A stretch of 64,000 nt of DNA, from positions 124,001 through 188,000 of the forward strand of contig CAWHOY010000006.1 in the NCBI GenBank assembly GCA_963831155.1, given 5' to 3'. Positions 60,757 through 64,000 of this stretch are shown one piece after another. Position 1 is the stretch's first letter. Each line of letters starts with the position of its first letter. The position numbers and the translations under genes are program-made. This stretch comes from CAVRXQ01 sp963831155. GTDB lineage: Bacteria > Actinomycetota > Acidimicrobiia > Acidimicrobiales > Bog-793. The notes beneath the pieces are model-generated. The model was not told the DNA's origin. It was given only the letters and a program-made list of their open reading frames with translations, and made no database searches.

Positions 60757-62865
60757 ATGGCGCCCAATGACATGAACGATCCCGTGTCAGGCGAGGCGCG
60801 CTCCGCGACAGCAATTCATGAGGGTGTCCGTCCTCAGACGATCGCCCGCGGAGTGGCGCAGTCGCGCAGCCTGTTCGACAGGGAGATCCTCTCGCAGGCG
60901 CTCATCGGTTCCTTCCGAAAGCTCGACCCCCGGGTGCAGTTGAAGAACCCCGTCATGTTCGTCGTCCTCGTCGGGTCCTTCGTCACCCTCATCTACGCCA
61001 TCAGGCAGCCCGGCATCTTCACGTGGTCGATCACGATCTGGCTCTTTCTCACCGTTATCTTCGCCAACTTCGCCGAGGCAATGGCCGAAGGCCGCGGCAA
61101 AGCACAATCGGACACGCTGCGGCGCATGCGCTCGGAGACCGAGGCACGTCGCTTGAACGCCGACGGCACCGAGACCCGGGTGGCGGCGGCCGAGCTCGCC
61201 AAAGGCGATCTCGTCGTCTGCGAGGCAGGCGACGTCATCCCTTCGGACGGCGAGATCGTCGAGGGGATCGCGTCGGTCGACGAGTCGGCAATCACCGGCG
61301 AGTCCGCGCCGGTCATCCGCGAGTCTGGCGGCGACCGTTCCGCGGTGACCGGCGGGACCAAGGTGCTCTCCGACCGCATCGTCGTGCGCATCACCGCCGA
61401 GCGCGGGCACACCTTCCTCGACCGGATGATCATGCTCGTGGAAGGTGCGAACCGCCAGAAGACGCCGAACGAAATCGCGCTCACAATCCTGCTTGCCGTC
61501 CTGACGATCATCTTCATCCCCGTCGTCGTCGTGTTGCAGCCCTTCGGGCACTTTGCCGGCGCGACGGTGTCGGTCGTCATCTTGGTGTCACTGCTCGTCT
61601 GCCTGATCCCGACGACGATCGGTGCGCTGTTGTCCGCGATCGGTATCGCCGGAATGGACCGTCTCGTACAACGCAACGTGCTGGCGATGAGCGGCCGAGC
61701 GGTCGAGGCGGCCGGAGACGTGCAGACACTGTTACTCGACAAGACCGGCACGATCACCCTCGGCAACCGGATGGCGTCAGCGTTCGTCCCCGTCGGCGGC
61801 CAGAGCGAACAGGAACTCGCGGACGCGGCACAGCTCGCCTCGCTCGCCGATGAGACGCCCGAGGGTCGTTCGATCGTCGTCTTGGCCAAAGAGCGTTTCC
61901 AGATCCGCGAACGAGCCCTCCCGCCGGACCACGTCTTCGTCCCCTTCTCCGCGACGACACGGATGTCCGGACTCGACGTCGACAGCCGAAAGATCCGGAA
62001 GGGGGCCGCCGAATCCGTCAAGACCTGGGTCACAGAACAAGGCGGATCGGTGCCGGCCGACCTCGACCCGATCGTCGAGCGCATCTCGCGCGCCGGCGGG
62101 ACCCCGCTCGTCGTCGCCGACGGCTCAACCATCCTCGGAGTCATCGAGCTGAAAGACGTCGTGAAACAGGGCATCCGCGAGAAATTCGACGAGATGCGCC
62201 AGATGGGTATCCGCACGGTGATGATCACCGGTGACAACCCCCTCACTGCGGCGGCGATCGCCCAAGAAGCCGGCGTCGACGACTACCTCGCCGAAGCGAC
62301 GCCCGAAGCGAAGATGGCGTTGATCCGTTCGGAACAAGAGGGCGGAAAGCTGATCGCCATGACCGGCGACGGAACGAACGACGCGCCCGCTCTCGCGCAG
62401 GCCGATGTTGGCGTGGCGATGAACACCGGGACGACTGCCGCGAAAGAAGCCGGAAACATGGTCGATCTCGACTCGAACCCGACGAAACTCATCGACGTCG
62501 TAGAAATCGGCAAACAGCTCCTCATCACACGCGGCTCGCTCACGACTTTCTCGATCGCCAACGACGTCGCCAAGTACTTCGCGATCATCCCAGCGCTATT
62601 CGTCGCCACCTACCCGCAGCTCGAGACGCTCAACGTCATGAAGCTCCACAGTCCACAGAGCGCCGTCCTCTCGGCAGTGATCTTCAACGCCCTCGTCATC
62701 GTCGCCCTGATCCCCCTCGCGCTTCGCGGCGTGAAGTTCCGCCCGGCCAGCTCGGCTGCGATCCTTCGCCGCAACGTATGGATTTACGGCGTCGGGGGCG
62801 TCATCGCTCCCTTCATCTTCATCAAGCTGATCGACCTGATCTTGACGGCGATCCACTGGTACTGA
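60757..62865 (+). CDS. kdpB: K+-transporting P-type ATPase subunit KdpB
   Basis: 702-residue P-type ATPase that drives uptake. Phosphorylation motif LLLDKTGTITLGNR, actuator TGESAPV, nucleotide-domain marks and hinge TGDGTNDAPALAQADVG. The Ser-phosphorylation site near TGES (TGESAPVIRESGG) known from E. coli is conserved in outline. ATG follows the kdpA stop with no gap. Confidence 0.97.
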   Translation: MAPNDMNDPVSGEARSATAIHEGVRPQTIARGVAQSRSLFDREILSQALIGSFRKLDPRVQLKNPVMFVVLVGSFVTLIYAIRQPGIFTWSITIWLFLTVIFANFAEAMAEGRGKAQSDTLRRMRSETEARRLNADGTETRVAAAELAKGDLVVCEAGDVIPSDGEIVEGIASVDESAITGESAPVIRESGGDRSAVTGGTKVLSDRIVVRITAERGHTFLDRMIMLVEGANRQKTPNEIALTILLAVLTIIFIPVVVVLQPFGHFAGATVSVVILVSLLVCLIPTTIGALLSAIGIAGMDRLVQRNVLAMSGRAVEAAGDVQTLLLDKTGTITLGNRMASAFVPVGGQSEQELADAAQLASLADETPEGRSIVVLAKERFQIRERALPPDHVFVPFSATTRMSGLDVDSRKIRKGAAESVKTWVTEQGGSVPADLDPIVERISRAGGTPLVVADGSTILGVIELKDVVKQGIREKFDEMRQMGIRTVMITGDNPLTAAAIAQEAGVDDYLAEATPEAKMALIRSEQEGGKLIAMTGDGTNDAPALAQADVGVAMNTGTTAAKEAGNMVDLDSNPTKLIDVVEIGKQLLITRGSLTTFSIANDVAKYFAIIPALFVATYPQLETLNVMKLHSPQSAVLSAVIFNALVIVALIPLALRGVKFRPASSAAILRRNVWIYGVGGVIAPFIFIKLIDLILTAIHWY

Positions 62866-62878
62866 GGAGAACGTTCTG

Positions 62879-63520
62879 ATGCTGACCAATCTCCGCCGCT
62901 CAATCGTCATGGCTGCGATCTGTCTCGCGTTCTTCGGATTCATCTATGCACTCGCCGGCACCGGCGTGTCCCAGCTCTTCTTCCGCCACCAAGCTGACGG
63001 CTCGATAACCCCTCGTGGCTCGACGCTGATCGGCCAGAACTGGGCCGACGCGCAATGCCCCGGGCATCCACTGGGCAGCTGCGTTTTCCACGGCCGGCCC
63101 GACGACACTGGTCCCTATGCGGCAGACCCGAAGAAGAACATCGCCGGTGGCGACAACCCACTCGTCGCCAACGGCGTCCCCGGAGAGTCGGGCGGCACCA
63201 GCCTCGGCCCGCGCTCGAAGGTGCTCGTCGAAGACACGAAGGAGCTCATCGCTTACTGGCACAAGCTCGGCGTCAACCCGACACCCGACCTCGTGACGAC
63301 CTCCGGCAGCGGCTATGACCCCGACATCTCCGCTTGGGACGCGACCGTTCAGATTCCGATGATTTCGAAGGCCACCGGGATCTCCCCAAAGAAGCTGCGT
63401 GCCCTCATCGCGCGGGAGAACAACAGCGCGCCGCTCGGGTTCCTCGGGTCGAGCTATATCGACGTGCTCCAGCTGAACGACGGGCTCGCGACGCTCGAGG
63501 CGCACCGACGCAGCGCTTAA
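62879..63520 (+). CDS. kdpC: K+-transporting ATPase subunit KdpC
   Basis: 213 residues: one N-terminal membrane helix (about 10-32) and an outside domain with GSTLIGQNWADAQ, ALIARENNSAPLGFLGSSYIDVLQLN. Stabilises KdpB-KdpA and aids ATP/K+ affinity. ATG follows GAGGAGA. Two Cys at CPGHPLGSC may pair. Its stop overlaps the convergent kdpE stop by 3 bases. Confidence 0.95.
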   Translation: MLTNLRRSIVMAAICLAFFGFIYALAGTGVSQLFFRHQADGSITPRGSTLIGQNWADAQCPGHPLGSCVFHGRPDDTGPYAADPKKNIAGGDNPLVANGVPGESGGTSLGPRSKVLVEDTKELIAYWHKLGVNPTPDLVTTSGSGYDPDISAWDATVQIPMISKATGISPKKLRALIARENNSAPLGFLGSSYIDVLQLNDGLATLEAHRRSA

Positions 63521-64000
63521 GAGCCAACAAGCTCGTAGCCGATACCCGGGTGGTTGCGGAGGACTTCGCCGTGCTCGTCGCCGAGCTTGCGCCGTAAACG
63601 GTGGACGTAGACACGGACGTAGTTCTGCTCCTTGCCGTATCCGGCTCCCCAGACCTGTTTCAAGATCATCTCGTGAGTACAGACCTTCCCGGAGTGCTTC
63701 GCCAAGTACGCGAGCAGCGCGAACTCGTGTGAGGTGAGCTCGAGAGAGGCGCCGTCGTGCATCGCTGTCTTGCGCGCGAAGTCGAACATCAAGCTCCCGA
63801 CGCGCAGCTCGCTCGGCTCGTTTCGCGGCACGCCCGCGTGACGAAGCGCGGTGCGCAGCCTCGCCTCGAGCTCTCCCATCGAGAACGGCTTCGTCACATA
63901 GTCGTCGGCTCCGAGATCGAGCGCCGCCACCTTACGTTCCTCGGTGCCAGCGGCTGAGAGCACGATTACTGGCACCGTCGACCACGAGCGGATCTGTCGA
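63517..64000 (-). CDS. kdpE: response regulator KdpE (5' end beyond window)
   Basis: The last 161 codons of an OmpR/PhoB-type regulator, open to the window edge. The visible part has the receiver end (VPVIVLSAAGTEERKVAALD, DDYVTKPFSMGELEARL with the conserved Lys) and the winged-helix domain (ELTSHEFALLAYLAKHSGKV, YVRVYVHRLRRKLGDE, GIGYELV). Position beside kdpFABC and the KdpE-like RQIRSWS stretch identify it. It runs toward kdpC, opposite to the usual same-strand arrangement. kdpD is presumably upstream, outside the window. Confidence 0.88.
   Translation of the reverse strand, partial: RQIRSWSTVPVIVLSAAGTEERKVAALDLGADDYVTKPFSMGELEARLRTALRHAGVPRNEPSELRVGSLMFDFARKTAMHDGASLELTSHEFALLAYLAKHSGKVCTHEMILKQVWGAGYGKEQNYVRVYVHRLRRKLGDEHGEVLRNHPGIGYELVGS

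Overview
High-GC chromosomal window from an actinobacterium, probably a deep-branching, Acidimicrobiia-like lineage (inference from gene content and order). Supporting signs: a mycobacterial-type phosphoserine aminotransferase, a Rho factor with a long Arg/Gly-rich insertion, MurA with Asp in place of the catalytic Cys, TreS plus a maltokinase-like gene, class II FBPase, and two stretches of gene order that match Mycobacterium tuberculosis (serA-ilvC-gatBAC-ligA-mnmA-iscS, and argS-lysA-rho-rpmE-prfA-prmC-sua5-wecA-atp). Genes are packed tightly, with many ATGA/GTGA/TGATG stop-start overlaps. Several GTG starts lie 6-8 bases after a TAnnnT box with no Shine-Dalgarno, as expected for leaderless mRNAs.

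Region 1 (1-28 kb), core metabolism: amino-acid genes (ilvE, serA, an aspartate aminotransferase, serC, an ilvC-like gene), greA, a large PAS/GGDEF/EAL protein, gatCAB, an esterase, ligA-mnmA-cysteine desulfurase, galT, treS with a maltokinase-like gene, murA and glpX. Two of these look catalytically odd: the IlvC-like protein lacks the catalytic Lys and one metal-ligand Glu, and the maltokinase-like protein lacks the metal-binding Asp.

Region 2 (28-48.4 kb), one very long leftward block: argS-lysA, rho (own promoter and long leader), rpmE-prfA-prmC-sua5, then rpiB-glyA-wecA-atpZ-atpI-atpBEF'FHAGDC and a phosphodiesterase/GNAT fusion. The ATP synthase has separate b' and b subunits and a delta subunit with a duplicated N-terminal domain. 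The hom-thrC-thrB genes usually found between lysA and rho are missing.

Region 3 (48.4-58.1 kb), a decaying integrated island: it lies between the 3' part of a tRNA-Arg(CCG) gene and a 47-bp exact copy of that 3' part. Just inside both ends are 9-bp iterons at 11-bp period. Cargo: a MerR/membrane-protein/small-protein operon, a LuxR-type HTH remnant, a diacylglycerol-kinase-like lipid kinase, a TSUP transporter with no clear start, MgtC/SapB, an ArsR regulator with a palindromic operator facing a broken CDF metal exporter, an IS110-family element next to a beheaded VOC gene, and a lipoprotein with twin repeats. No intact integrase is present; short integrase-like peptides may be its remains.

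Region 4 (58.1-64 kb), core again: a lipoprotein, then kdpFABC for high-affinity K+ uptake, preceded by an extra 27-residue membrane peptide, with kdpE facing it and running off the window edge.
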